DNA of 11,816 nucleotides, taken from contig JASBZJ010000036.1 in NCBI GenBank assembly GCA_029983495.1, positions 1 through 11,816 on the forward strand, read 5' to 3'. Every line of letters starts with the position of its first letter. Within the stretch, counting starts at the first letter, position 1. A program made the translations under genes and the position numbers. Shown one piece after another: positions 1 through 8,735 of this stretch. Below the pieces are notes generated by a model that saw nothing but the letters and a program-made list of their open reading frames with translations, ran no database searches and was not told where the DNA came from. This stretch comes from Porphyromonas sp. Its GTDB lineage: Bacteria > Bacteroidota > Bacteroidia > Bacteroidales > Porphyromonadaceae.

Positions 1-789
1 CCTTTTGAACAGCAGCCCCTTGAACTGCAGGATATCCCTGTAGAAGGCGACATTGCAGCCTTGGGTGATGTTGATGTAGCCTTACTGGCATTACCTACAC
101 GCTTAGCTCCTATTGAGGCCGAAAAGCTACTTGCTTTAGGTATAAATACTGTGGATTCATTTGATATTCATACTGAGATTGTCGAAAAACGCCGAATCCT
201 CGATACCATAGCAAAGGAATATCAGCGCGTTGCTGTACTATCAGCTGGTTGGGATCCAGGTAGTGATAGTGTAGTTCGCACACTTATGCAGGCAATGTTA
301 CCCAATGGAATAACCTATACAAACTTTGGTCCTGGCATGAGTATGGGGCATACTGTTGCTGTAAAGTCGAAAGAAGGTGTTGAGGATGCTTTGTCGCTCA
401 CTATACCCTTGGGAACAAGTATTCATAGGCGAATGGTATATGTAAAAGCAAAAAACGGTGCTAACCAAGATACTATACGCAAAGCAATTCTCACCGACGA
501 CTATTTCGCTCACGACGAAACCCATATTATGTTTGTTCGTGATATAGCCTCGTTGCAGGATGTTGGTCATGCTGTGCATATGGTTCGTAAGGGAGTATCG
601 GGTAGCACACATAACCAAAATGTGTCGTTCGAAATGAGTATTAATAACCCCGCATTAACAGCTCAGATCATGGTCGCCTCAGCACGTGCGTGTATGCGTT
701 TACAACCTGGTGCTTATACGATGCCCGAAATTCCCGTAATTGACCTTTTGCCTGGTCAACGTGAAGCGTGGATAGAAAAGCTGTGCTAA
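1..789 (+). CDS. ddh: meso-diaminopimelate D-dehydrogenase (5' end missing)
   Basis: The enzyme makes meso-2,6-diaminopimelate in one NADPH-dependent step from tetrahydrodipicolinate and ammonia, supplying lysine and peptidoglycan precursors in the cytoplasm. The reading frame is open from base 1, so the gene begins before the window; 262 residues are visible, and I estimate that 35-45 N-terminal residues (the start of the Rossmann fold) are missing given a usual family length near 300. Family features seen are SAGWDPG (codons 81-87), the NFGPGMSMGH loop (codons 108-117) and the HNQNVSFEM region (codons 204-212), which line up with Corynebacterium Ddh as I remember it. The TTG at 61 is only an internal codon. 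It is the first gene of a five-gene co-directional run; lgt follows after 35 nt. Family assignment is firm. Confidence 0.92.
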   Translation, partial: PFEQQPLELQDIPVEGDIAALGDVDVALLALPTRLAPIEAEKLLALGINTVDSFDIHTEIVEKRRILDTIAKEYQRVAVLSAGWDPGSDSVVRTLMQAMLPNGITYTNFGPGMSMGHTVAVKSKEGVEDALSLTIPLGTSIHRRMVYVKAKNGANQDTIRKAILTDDYFAHDETHIMFVRDIASLQDVGHAVHMVRKGVSGSTHNQNVSFEMSINNPALTAQIMVASARACMRLQPGAYTMPEIPVIDLLPGQREAWIEKLC

Positions 790-824
790 GTTTTGGCAAT
801 ATAAGGCATAAGTAAACGATTACC

Positions 825-1808
825 ATGACTATACTCAATGCAATTGATTGGAATGTTAGCCCAATAATATTTGGTTTGGGGCCTATACAAGTGAGGTGGT
901 ATGGCGTGTTGTTCGCTGTAGGACTATTAGTTTTAGGCCCTTGGATAGAATGGAAAATATGGAAGCGCGAGGAATTGCCCGAACCTTGGTATGAAAAACT
1001 TTGGTGGACCGTGCTAATCTCAACAATAATTGGTGCTCGCTTAGGGCATTGCTTCTTTTATGCTCCCATGTATTACTTAGCACATCCTATAGAGATTTTC
1101 AAAATTTGGGAGGGAGGCTTGGCCAGCCATGGAGGTACCGTGGGTATTATTATTGGTATTTGGATCTATTCAGCTAAGGTTACTCACAAAAGCATGCTAT
1201 TTACTTTAGACCGCCTAGCTGTGCCAGTGGGGTTAGTAGCCGCTATGATAAGAATGGGTAACCTTATGAATAGCGAAATATTTGGCGAACCAACAACATT
1301 ACCATGGGCCTTTAGGTTTTTGCGTAGCCCCGAGTATCAAGCTTTAGGTACTAATTTAGGTGTACACCCTACGGCAATCTACGAAGCTTTATGCTACTTG
1401 CTTGTGTTTGCAATTTGCCTATGGCTGTATTGGAAACGCGATGCAGCGCGTAAGCGTCCTGGTCTTATTGTCGGAACTTTTCTTTTGGGGATTTTTTTAG
1501 CTCGTTTAATAATAGAATCGGTAAAACTAGTTCAAGAGCCTTGGGAACTTAAAATGGTTCGGGCTATTGGTATAAACCAAGGACAATTGCTAAGTATTCC
1601 CTTTATTGTTATTGGTGCTTGGCTTGTTATTCGTGCTCTAAAACAAAAACCCACCTACGTTGAGCCACTTGCTTACGACCTTAAACGAAAAGGTTATAGC
1701 CCCGAGGAAATAGAAACTGTTCGTAAAAAAGCACATGCTTTACACGCTCCTCAAAAACAACAACAATTAACCGATGCTCAAAAGGCTGCTCGTAATAATT
1801 ACAAATAG
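825..1808 (+). CDS. lgt: Prolipoprotein diacylglyceryl transferase
   Basis: This inner-membrane enzyme moves diacylglycerol from phosphatidylglycerol onto the lipobox cysteine of prelipoproteins, the first step of lipoprotein maturation. The 327-residue product has several hydrophobic segments and the family landmarks: RWYG (24-27, with the tyrosine matching Y26 of E. coli), GGLASHGG (97-104), the signature [15 protein letters not shown] (143-157), HPTAIYEA (181-188), ARLIIESVK (226-234) and NQGQLLSIP (251-259). Residues from about 275 form a polar Lys/Gln-rich tail that extends past the last membrane helix, making it longer than the E. coli enzyme (about 290); this tail is probably cytoplasmic. 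ATG 825 places the first transmembrane segment at the expected distance. The gap to fprA is 56 nt. A substrate candidate, the lipoprotein at 10192, lies in the same window. Confidence 0.96.
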   Translation: MTILNAIDWNVSPIIFGLGPIQVRWYGVLFAVGLLVLGPWIEWKIWKREELPEPWYEKLWWTVLISTIIGARLGHCFFYAPMYYLAHPIEIFKIWEGGLASHGGTVGIIIGIWIYSAKVTHKSMLFTLDRLAVPVGLVAAMIRMGNLMNSEIFGEPTTLPWAFRFLRSPEYQALGTNLGVHPTAIYEALCYLLVFAICLWLYWKRDAARKRPGLIVGTFLLGIFLARLIIESVKLVQEPWELKMVRAIGINQGQLLSIPFIVIGAWLVIRALKQKPTYVEPLAYDLKRKGYSPEEIETVRKKAHALHAPQKQQQLTDAQKAARNNYK

Positions 1809-1864
1809 TATTTCAGCATCGTTGTTCATTTATCTCGATATTATAAATAATATAGTTTTCCCAT

Positions 1865-3079
1865 ATGATTGACCAAGTTAAAGTTACCGACTCTATTTAT
1901 TATGTTGGTGTTAACGATAGAACAAAGCCTTTGTTCGAAAACCTTTGGACGTTACCCCATGGGGTGGCTTATAACTCGTATCTTATAATAGACGAAAAAG
2001 TTACTCTTATTGATACTGTTGACATTTGTTATAGTGAACAGTTTTTTCGGCAAATTGAACGCATTTTAGGTGATCGCCCTATTGATTATCTTATTATAGA
2101 CCATATGGAACCTGACCATAGCGGTTCAATTGGTATGCTTAAACGTAAATACCCCAATATTTCAATTATTGGTAATAAGCTTACCTTTAAAATGCTTAAC
2201 GAGTATTACGATTTTTCGGATAACCTGATTACGGTAAAGGAAGGTGATACCCTAAACATCGGAAGTCGCGAACTATCTTTTATTATGGCTCCCATGGTTC
2301 ACTGGCCTGAAGTAATGTTTACTTTCGACCCTAAGGATAAAGTCCTTTTTAGTGCTGATGCCTTTGGTAGTTTTGGTACTTTGGATGGTAATATATTCGA
2401 CCATGCTACCAATCTTGATGTATTTATGAACGAAATGGAGCGTTATTACGCTTGTATTGTGGGTAAGTACGGAAAGTTTGTACAGAAAGTTTTGAAAAAA
2501 TTCGATTCGCTTGATATAAAAACTATCTGTTCGACCCATGGCCCCATCTGGACCGACTTCGCATTTAAGCCCACCTTTGATGTTTACGACAGGTTAAGTC
2601 GCTACGAAGCACAAAAGGGGGCGGTTGTTCTTTATGGTAGTATGTATGGAAATACAGCGATTCTTGCCGACCATGTTGCCCGTGGCATTGGTAGTTGTGG
2701 TGTTAAAGATGTTGTTTGCTACGATGTTTCGAGAGCCGACCCCTCGCATATTCTTCGCGATGTTTTCCGCTACCGAGCTCTTGTTATTGGTAGCCCAACT
2801 TATAGCGATAATGTATATCCTCCAATTACTAATATACTTAACCTAATAAAAATACGCGAAGTAAGCGATCGTATTATGGGGCTTTTTGGGTCATGTTCAT
2901 GGGCAGGACAGGCTGTGCGCAAGTTGGCTACTTTCCCTGAAGAAATGAAGTGGGAACTAGTGGGCGACCCCCTCGAAATTAAGGGAGCACCCTGCGAAGA
3001 AGAGCTACATAAAGGCTACGAATTAGGAAAACTTATTGGGAATCGCTTAACTGAGCTTTACCCCAATGGGGAAAAATAA
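1865..3079 (+). CDS. fprA: Type A flavodiiron protein (O2/NO reductase)
   Basis: Cytoplasmic flavodiiron proteins reduce O2 to water and/or NO to N2O, protecting anaerobes; electrons usually come from rubredoxin. The 404-residue product has the two standard domains. The N-terminal metallo-beta-lactamase-like domain (about 1-250) keeps every expected diiron ligand: H80, E82 and D84 in HMEPDH, then H146, D165 and H225. The C-terminal flavodoxin-like domain (about 253-400) has the FMN phosphate loop GSMYGNT (258-264) and the FGSCSWAG flavin loop (341-348). There is no fused rubredoxin, so this is the short A-type form and a separate electron donor is implied. No TAnnTTTG box was noticed in the 56-nt gap after lgt, so it is probably co-transcribed. 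Whether it prefers O2 or NO cannot be told from sequence. Confidence 0.95.
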   Translation: MIDQVKVTDSIYYVGVNDRTKPLFENLWTLPHGVAYNSYLIIDEKVTLIDTVDICYSEQFFRQIERILGDRPIDYLIIDHMEPDHSGSIGMLKRKYPNISIIGNKLTFKMLNEYYDFSDNLITVKEGDTLNIGSRELSFIMAPMVHWPEVMFTFDPKDKVLFSADAFGSFGTLDGNIFDHATNLDVFMNEMERYYACIVGKYGKFVQKVLKKFDSLDIKTICSTHGPIWTDFAFKPTFDVYDRLSRYEAQKGAVVLYGSMYGNTAILADHVARGIGSCGVKDVVCYDVSRADPSHILRDVFRYRALVIGSPTYSDNVYPPITNILNLIKIREVSDRIMGLFGSCSWAGQAVRKLATFPEEMKWELVGDPLEIKGAPCEEELHKGYELGKLIGNRLTELYPNGEK

Positions 3080-3101
3080 AAACAAAAGATTGATAAGTAA
3101 A

Positions 3102-3848
3102 ATGAAACTATTAGAAGGAAAAACAGCTATTGTTACGGGCGGTTCGCGCGGTATTGGTAAAGCAGTTGCCGAAATGTTTGCTCGAGAAGGGGCAAATGTT
3201 ATTATAACTCGTGTAAAAGAGAGCAACGATACTGAACAACTCCTAGAGAATCTCCGCAGTTATGGAGTTCAAGCTGAAGCTTTCGTTTTTGATGTAGCCG
3301 ATTTTACTCGTGCCCACGAAGTCGTAAAAGAGGTTCAGCAAAAATTTGGTCGCATTGATATACTTGTAAATAATGCTGGTATCACTCGCGATACTTTACT
3401 CATGCGGATGACAGAAGCTCAATGGGATGAAGTACTCGCTGTTAACCTGAAAAGTGCTTTCAACCTTTCGCATGCGGTAGCTACAGTAATGATGAAACAA
3501 CGAAGTGGAAGTATTATTAATATGTCGTCGGTTGTTGGTATTACTGGTAATGCTGGGCAAACTAACTATGCCGCTGCAAAAGCGGGTATTATTGGTTTTA
3601 CGAAAAGTTTAGCTAAGGAACTTGGTAGTCGTGGTATCCGTGCTAATGCAATTGCCCCTGGTTTTGTCGAAACAGATATGACAGAGGTTATTCCCCAAGA
3701 GGCTCGCGAAGCTTGGGTAAAAAATATTCCTTTACAACGGGGGGGAAAACCCGAGGATATTGCTAATGCAACTCTTTTCCTTGCTAGCGATATGGCGTCG
3801 TACATTACTGGGCAAGTCATAAGTGTTTGTGGCGGTATGAACATTTAA
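3102..3848 (+). CDS. fabG: 3-oxoacyl-[acyl-carrier-protein] reductase
   Basis: FabG carries out the NADPH-dependent reduction of 3-oxoacyl-ACP in type II fatty acid elongation. With the start at ATG 3102 the product is 248 residues, the normal family length, starting MKLLEGKTAIVTGG. The upstream in-frame ATG at 3066 lies inside the end of fprA and would add a non-conserved 12-residue leader, so I reject it. SDR features are the cofactor motif TGGSRGIG (12-19), NNAG (90-93), N115, S143, Y156 and K160 (YAAAK), and the C-terminal TGQVISVCGGMNI (236-248). The NNAGITRD stretch and close length match favour FabG over a generic SDR. It follows fprA by 22 nt. One oddity is a seven-G homopolymer (3739-3745) inside the coding sequence, at the LQRGGKP stretch. 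Confidence 0.93.
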   Translation: MKLLEGKTAIVTGGSRGIGKAVAEMFAREGANVIITRVKESNDTEQLLENLRSYGVQAEAFVFDVADFTRAHEVVKEVQQKFGRIDILVNNAGITRDTLLMRMTEAQWDEVLAVNLKSAFNLSHAVATVMMKQRSGSIINMSSVVGITGNAGQTNYAAAKAGIIGFTKSLAKELGSRGIRANAIAPGFVETDMTEVIPQEAREAWVKNIPLQRGGKPEDIANATLFLASDMASYITGQVISVCGGMNI

Positions 3849-3868
3849 CTCCTAATATACAGTAACTT

Positions 3869-4549
3869 TTGCAAGTTGTTTATGAGGATAACCACCTTAT
3901 AGTGGTGAGCAAAGCACCTGGAGAAATTGTTCAGGGTGATAAAACAGGCGACAAGCCCCTATCGGATCTTGTTGCTGATTATTTAGTACATAAGTATAAT
4001 AAACCTGGAAAAGCTTTTGTAGGTGTTGTGCATCGTTTAGATAGACCGGTTGCTGGTTTAGTGATATTTGCGAAAACAAGTAAGGCTTTGAGCCGTATGA
4101 ACAAAATGTTTAGTAAGGGTGAGATCCATAAAGAGTATCTTGCTATTACTTGTACCCCTCCAACTCCAAGCGAAGGTGAATTACGTTCATGGCTTTTACG
4201 AATACCAAAGTATAACAAAACATTCCCCGTACCTGAAGGAACTAAGAATGCAAAGGAAGCAATACTCCGTTACTATACTGTAACTCGCTCAGAACATTAT
4301 ACTTTGGTTAGTGTTCAGCTTCTTACGGGTAGGCATCATCAAATTCGTTGTCAACTAGCATCTATTGGTGCGCCTATTAAAGGCGATTTAAAGTATGGTG
4401 CCCCTCGTTCGAACCCCGATGGTGGAATTTCGCTTTTATCGTATAAAGTAACATTCAAACACCCTGTAAGTGGTAAAACAGTGTCGCTTGTAGCTCCATT
4501 GCCTTCCGATAACCTTTGGCAAGCATTTGAAAAGGTTCTTACAAAGTAG
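3869..4549 (+). CDS. RluA-family RNA pseudouridine synthase
   Basis: The family isomerises specific uridines in rRNA or tRNA to pseudouridine. The 226-residue protein has the catalytic motif HRLDRP (55-60, nucleophile D58), an N-terminal YEDNHLIVVSKAPG typical of the family, KEYLAI (88-93), and the late TGRHHQIR motif. It has no S4 domain, so it is a short RluA/RluC/RluD-like catalytic core whose RNA target cannot be assigned. The start must be TTG 3869 or later: a stop lies at 3863-3865 with only one codon between, and the conserved YEDNHL begins at residue 5; the next candidate (GTG 3902) would delete it. It follows fabG by 20 nt and is the last gene before the terminator. Confidence 0.9.
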   Translation: MQVVYEDNHLIVVSKAPGEIVQGDKTGDKPLSDLVADYLVHKYNKPGKAFVGVVHRLDRPVAGLVIFAKTSKALSRMNKMFSKGEIHKEYLAITCTPPTPSEGELRSWLLRIPKYNKTFPVPEGTKNAKEAILRYYTVTRSEHYTLVSVQLLTGRHHQIRCQLASIGAPIKGDLKYGAPRSNPDGGISLLSYKVTFKHPVSGKTVSLVAPLPSDNLWQAFEKVLTK

Positions 4550-4578
4550 TTTGTAAAGTTCCTAGGATAGATAGGAAC

Positions 4579-4620
4579 AAAAGCTCCCCTTCACGATTCA
4601 AAAAGTGGAGGGGAGTTTTT
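4579..4620. terminator. Probable bidirectional intrinsic terminator
   Basis: CTCCCCTTCAC (4584-4594) pairs with GTGGAGGGGAG (4605-4615) through 11 bp with one G-U, around a 10-nt loop. A-rich sequence on the left and TTTTT on the right make it functional-looking on both strands. It sits between the converging rluA-family gene and nrdJ and could end both transcripts. Confidence 0.82.
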
Positions 4621-4701
4621 GTTGGAAAAAACTGGCTGAGCTGAAGCTAATGTAAGGCAAATCCCTTTTTTATAGCTATTCTCATTCAGCAGTCTCTTAA
4701 G

Positions 4702-7233
4702 TTAACTGCAACGGCTATTGCCACAATTTGTGCAAATTAAACAACCTTCCTGGTAAACGAGGCTTTCTTCGCCACAGTTAGGGCATACTTTCCCATTAGC
4801 TTTTTGTCCACTCGAAATGTATTTGCGCAGGGCGCGTTCAACCCCATTTTTCCAGGTATTGATATTTTCATCTGCAAGGTCTAATCCCTGAACAAGGTTA
4901 ACTACTTGGTCGATAGGCATACCATAGCGCAAAACCCCCGAAATAAGCTTTGCATAGTTCCAAAATTCGGGGTTAAACTTTAGATCCAACCCTTCAATTG
5001 TAACCTTTAACCCACGTTTGTTTTGGAATTGAAAGTCGTAGTGTTTGGTGCCATCATCGTCAACATTCTTAATAATTCTACCATGCGAAACCGATTTTGG
5101 CACTAAAATACCTTCATCTTCATCATTAAGCCCTGTAAAAATTTCATACGGCATCCCGTCTTTTAGTCCAACAAAGGCAATCCATCGCTCCTTGTTGTTC
5201 TGAAATCTTACCACATCAGCTTCAAGTTCGCGAGGACGGCTTAATGGTTCGGAAGGCAATTCTGTGGGTTTAGGGTTTTCTTTTTTCTTATTATCGGCAC
5301 TAACAAGTACACCCCCACGCGAACCATCGCGATATACAGTACACCCTTTGCACCCACTTTTCCATGCTGTAATATAGAGTTCGTTTACCAGATCTTCTGT
5401 TACATCGTTAGGTAAGTTAATTGTTACGGATATTGAGTGATCCACCCACTGCTGAATTTCGCCTTGCATACGAACTTTAGCTACCCAGTCTACATCGTTC
5501 GCTGTGGCTTTGTGATAAGGGCTTTTCGCAATAAGATCGTTAATTTCGTCTTGCGTATATTTCTTATCGGTATCATATCCGTTCTGTTCCATCCAAATAA
5601 GGAACTTGTGGTGGTACACAATATATTCTTCCCATGTATCGCCCATTTCGTCGACCCAATCAATATGCGATTGTTTATCATTCGGGTTTACTTTTCTCCG
5701 ACGAATATATACAGGCATAAACAGGGGTTCGATGCCCGATGACGTTTGCGTCATTAAACTAGTGCTACCGGTTGGTGCAATAGTAAGTAGGGCAATATTT
5801 CGTCGACCATGCTTAACCATTTGTTCGTAAAGCGTAGGGTCTGCTTGTTTTATTCGAAGAATAAAGGGGTTATTTTCCTCTCGTTTAGCATCGTAAATTT
5901 CGAATGCGCCACGTAATTGAGCTAACTCAACGGAGCCTCGGTAAGCATTAAGGGCGAGAGTGCGATGAACTTGTACCGCAAATTCGGTAGCTTCATCACA
6001 CCCGTACCTCATTCCCATAGCGGCAAGCATATCTCCTTCAGCGGTAATACCAATTCCCATACGTCGTCCTAAAAGGGTTTTTCGTTTTATTTTAAGCCAA
6101 AGTTCGTGTTCTGTTTCTTTAACGGTATTGCTTTCTGGATCACTTTCAATTTTTGCAAGTATAGCATCAATTTTTTCCGCTTCAAGGTCAATAATATCGT
6201 CCATTAAGCGTTGTGCATACTTAACGTGTTTCGCAAAAAGTTCAAAGTTAAACGATGCTTTTTCTGTGAACGGGTTTTCAACATAGCTATATAAATTTAT
6301 TGCTAATAGGCGACAACTGTCGTATGGACAAAGGGGAATTTCGCCACATGGGTTAGTTGAAACCGTTCTAAACCCAAGGTCGGCATAGCAATCTGGAATG
6401 CTCTCGCGTATTATTGTATCCCAAAATAATACCCCTGGTTCAGCACTTTTCCAAGCGTTATGGATTATTTTTTTCCACAGTTCGTTAGCGTCAATTTGCT
6501 TTGTATATATGGGGTTAGTGGTATTTACGGGGTATTGCAAAGTAAAAGGTTCGTTATTTGTAACAGCGTTCATAAAGTCATCGGTAATGCGAACCGATAC
6601 ATTTGCTCCAGTAATTTTACCTTCTTGCATTTTTGCATCAATAAACGCACTGCTATCGGGGTGCTTTATCGAAACTGACAGCATAAGTGCACCTCGTCGA
6701 CCGTCTTGGGCAACCTCGCGCGTAGAATTTGAAAAGCGTTCCATAAATGGAACTAATCCAGTGGAGGTAAGAGCCGAATTTTTTACGGGGGAGCCTTTAG
6801 GGCGGATGTACGACAGGTCGTGTCCAACTCCACCCCGGCGCTTCATTAATTGTACTTGTTCCTCATCCATTTTAAAAATTCCCCCATAGGAATCGCTATC
6901 ACCTTCGAGCCCTATAACAAAGCAATTCGAAAGAGAGGCGATTTGGAATTTATTGCCAATACCTGTCATTGGGCTTCCTTGTGGAACTAAATAGCGAAAT
7001 CCCTCGAGCAGTTCGAGTATTTGGCTTTTTGATAGGGGCTCGGGGTATTTACGTTCGATGCGTTCAAGCTCAGTGGCAATGCGGTTATGCATATCACTTG
7101 GGCTTTTTTCGTATATGTTTCCTTCAGAGTCCTTAAGTGCGTATTTTGTTATCCATACGCGAGCGGCGAGGTCATCGCCCTTAAAATATTCGAGTGAAGC
7201 AGCAAAGGCTTCATCGTATGTATATGTTTTCAT
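4702..7233 (-). CDS. nrdJ: Adenosylcobalamin-dependent (class II) ribonucleotide reductase
   Basis: The enzyme reduces ribonucleotides to deoxyribonucleotides using a thiyl radical generated from adenosylcobalamin, so it works with or without oxygen but needs B12. The 843-residue protein has SNCF with the first redox cysteine (C104), NPCGE (294-298; C296 is the predicted thiyl-radical cysteine and N294/E298 the catalytic partners), C307 eleven residues later as the second redox cysteine, and the phosphate-binding APTGSTS (486-492). SGCKGCTVYRDGSR (626-639) closes the barrel. Residues 670-800 look like the accessory TSCPD-type domain of NrdJ proteins, and the C-terminus is a cysteine cluster resembling a zinc ribbon (C817, C820, C831, C834, C837, C842). 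There is no obvious N-terminal ATP cone. It is encoded alone, convergent with the fabG-rluA unit and divergent from gcvT. I see no B12 riboswitch in its own leader. Confidence 0.96.
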   Translation of the reverse strand: MKTYTYDEAFAASLEYFKGDDLAARVWITKYALKDSEGNIYEKSPSDMHNRIATELERIERKYPEPLSKSQILELLEGFRYLVPQGSPMTGIGNKFQIASLSNCFVIGLEGDSDSYGGIFKMDEEQVQLMKRRGGVGHDLSYIRPKGSPVKNSALTSTGLVPFMERFSNSTREVAQDGRRGALMLSVSIKHPDSSAFIDAKMQEGKITGANVSVRITDDFMNAVTNNEPFTLQYPVNTTNPIYTKQIDANELWKKIIHNAWKSAEPGVLFWDTIIRESIPDCYADLGFRTVSTNPCGEIPLCPYDSCRLLAINLYSYVENPFTEKASFNFELFAKHVKYAQRLMDDIIDLEAEKIDAILAKIESDPESNTVKETEHELWLKIKRKTLLGRRMGIGITAEGDMLAAMGMRYGCDEATEFAVQVHRTLALNAYRGSVELAQLRGAFEIYDAKREENNPFILRIKQADPTLYEQMVKHGRRNIALLTIAPTGSTSLMTQTSSGIEPLFMPVYIRRRKVNPNDKQSHIDWVDEMGDTWEEYIVYHHKFLIWMEQNGYDTDKKYTQDEINDLIAKSPYHKATANDVDWVAKVRMQGEIQQWVDHSISVTINLPNDVTEDLVNELYITAWKSGCKGCTVYRDGSRGGVLVSADNKKKENPKPTELPSEPLSRPRELEADVVRFQNNKERWIAFVGLKDGMPYEIFTGLNDEDEGILVPKSVSHGRIIKNVDDDGTKHYDFQFQNKRGLKVTIEGLDLKFNPEFWNYAKLISGVLRYGMPIDQVVNLVQGLDLADENINTWKNGVERALRKYISSGQKANGKVCPNCGEESLVYQEGCLICTNCGNSRCS

Positions 7234-7433
7234 TTGGTCGTTACGCTTAAAACCGCCATAAAGATAGTATAATTGCTCCCATATTGTAATTGATTTTGGG
7301 AATAAGTGTGATGAAAATAATTAGTAAAAAGTTCTATTTGTGAGTGTTTATTTTATGTGTATCAATTAGTTGTGTTTTGCGTTTGCGGTGAAGTGTTTCC
7401 CTTTTTGGAAAAGTGCTGTAATGAACCCTTTGC

Positions 7434-7441
7434 CAAAAGTA
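7434..7441 (-). promoter_or_regulatory. Candidate -7 box for nrdJ
   Basis: On the minus strand this reads TACTTTTG, matching the Bacteroidetes TAnnTTTG consensus. A good TTTG -33 partner is not visible. If used, transcription would start near 7427 and nrdJ would have a leader of about 190 nt, in which I found no recognisable riboswitch. Confidence 0.45.
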
Positions 7442-7506
7442 AACATTCTTCCTTTGCTATAAAATACATTTATAGCATGCTATTCAAGATTATCGGGCAT
7501 TTATTG

Positions 7507-7514
7507 TACCTTTG
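7507..7514 (+). promoter_or_regulatory. Candidate -7 box for gcvT
   Basis: TACCTTTG matches the Bacteroidetes TAnnTTTG -7 box exactly. The -33 position is poor (TTCA-like near 7483). Start of transcription would be near 7520, giving a 5' leader of about 60 nt before the gcvT ATG. Confidence 0.6.
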
Positions 7515-7583
7515 GAACGCTTAGTAATGCTTATTATAACCATTAGATAAAGAATAGACTTTAGTATTTCAAGTATTTCAGAA

Positions 7584-8675
7584 ATGAAGCAAACACCATT
7601 CCACAAATTTCATGTTGCTCTAGGAGCTAAAATGCACGAGTTCGCTGGTTACGATATGCCTATCGAATACAAAGGTATCATTGAGGAACACCTTGCTGTT
7701 GTTAACAATGTAGGTGTATTTGATGTATCGCACATGGGCGAGTTTTGGGTAAAAGGTCCTAAAGCACTCGAATTCCTGCAGAAAATTTCGAGTAATGATG
7801 CCTCGAAATTAAAAGTAGGCGATATACAATATACTTACTTTCCTAATGAAAATGGCGGGTTAAAGGACGATTTCCTACTGTATCGTTACGAGGAAGATAA
7901 ATATATGATGGTACCAAATGCAGCAAACCTCGAAAAAGATTTTGCCTGGTGCCAAAAACATAATACAATGGGAGCTGAACTCGAAGATGGTTCAAACCAC
8001 ATTGCGCAACTTGCTGTTCAGGGACCTAAGGCTACAGAACTTTTGCAACGTTTAACGAACGAAGATTTAAGTTCTATACCATACTATACCTTTAAAGTAG
8101 GTGAGTTTGCAGGTTGTCCTAACGTTATCATTTCGAATACAGGCTACACAGGATGTGGAGGTTTTGAACTCTATTTTTATCCTGAGCATGCCGAAACTAT
8201 TTGGAATAAACTTTTTGAAGAAGGCGAAGCATTTGGGCTTATGGCTTGTGGTTTAGGAGCACGCGATACTCTTCGCCTCGAAATGGGCTTCTGTTTATAT
8301 GGGAATGATATAGATGAAGAACACACAGGGATTGAAGCTGGACTAGGTTGGATAACCAAGTTTACCGACGATAAAAAGGAAATGATTGGTCGCAATGTGC
8401 TAGAAAAGCAAAAAGCCGATGGTGTTACCCGTAAACTTATAGCCTTTACGCTAGAAGATAAGGGAGTTCCTCGTAAGGACTATGCTATAACTAACGAAAA
8501 TGGAGAGGTAATAGGGAATGTAACTAGCGGAACTATGTCGCCATTCCTCAAAATTGGGATCGGTTTAGGTTATGTTGAAAAGGACTATGCTAAGGTTGAT
8601 ACCCCTATTGGCATAAATGTTCGTAACCGAACACTTAAAGCAAAAGTTGTAAAACTACCTTTCCGAAAAAAGTAA
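7584..8675 (+). CDS. gcvT: Glycine cleavage system T protein (aminomethyltransferase)
   Basis: T protein takes the aminomethyl group from lipoylated H protein and transfers its one-carbon unit to tetrahydrofolate, releasing ammonia. The 363-residue product has the usual length and starts like the family ([21 protein letters not shown]). Motifs seen are FDVSHMGEF (46-54), [11 protein letters not shown] (91-101, with D96 at the catalytic aspartate position), [12 protein letters not shown] (186-197) and GARDTLRLE (225-233). The glutamate common in the GYTGE motif is a cysteine here; I believe non-Glu residues occur there in related bacteria, so I do not read this as loss of function. gcvH and gcvP are not neighbours. 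It has a candidate promoter upstream and its own terminator downstream, so it is probably monocistronic. Confidence 0.95.
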   Translation: MKQTPFHKFHVALGAKMHEFAGYDMPIEYKGIIEEHLAVVNNVGVFDVSHMGEFWVKGPKALEFLQKISSNDASKLKVGDIQYTYFPNENGGLKDDFLLYRYEEDKYMMVPNAANLEKDFAWCQKHNTMGAELEDGSNHIAQLAVQGPKATELLQRLTNEDLSSIPYYTFKVGEFAGCPNVIISNTGYTGCGGFELYFYPEHAETIWNKLFEEGEAFGLMACGLGARDTLRLEMGFCLYGNDIDEEHTGIEAGLGWITKFTDDKKEMIGRNVLEKQKADGVTRKLIAFTLEDKGVPRKDYAITNENGEVIGNVTSGTMSPFLKIGIGLGYVEKDYAKVDTPIGINVRNRTLKAKVVKLPFRKK

Positions 8676-8704
8676 TTGTAATATTACATTGATAACTCAT
8701 CAAG

Positions 8705-8735
8705 GCACCCATCTATGTAGATCGGGTGCTTTTTT
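8705..8735 (+). terminator. Intrinsic terminator of gcvT
   Basis: GCACCC (8705-8710) pairs with GGGTGC (8724-8729), stacked with ATCT/AGAT (8711-8714/8719-8722) around an ATGT loop with one bulged C, followed by TTTTTT. It lies 30 nt after the gcvT stop. Confidence 0.92.

Larger units (their letters stand above)
7234..7583. other. Divergent nrdJ-gcvT intergenic region
   Basis: This 350-bp AT-rich spacer separates the divergent starts of nrdJ and gcvT. It contains one candidate -7 box on each strand and no ORF worth reporting. I looked for a glycine riboswitch (upstream of gcvT) and a cobalamin riboswitch (upstream of nrdJ) and recognised neither. Confidence 0.7.

Noticed and set aside
3066..3101. 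Earlier in-frame ATG for fabG, overlapping the end of fprA
   Set aside because: It would add a Lys/Asn-rich 12-residue leader absent from FabG proteins; ATG 3102 gives the standard 248-residue length.
6398..6889. 163-codon frame on the plus strand opposite nrdJ
   Set aside because: It is a shadow of nrdJ, whose own frame has all catalytic motifs; the plus-strand product resembles no protein I know.
7234..7430. Cobalamin riboswitch in the nrdJ leader
   Set aside because: No B12 box, GGGAAGG or GTCCCGC-type motif was found on the minus strand.
7515..7583. Glycine riboswitch upstream of gcvT
   Set aside because: The leader is only about 60 nt long and has none of the conserved glycine aptamer motifs.
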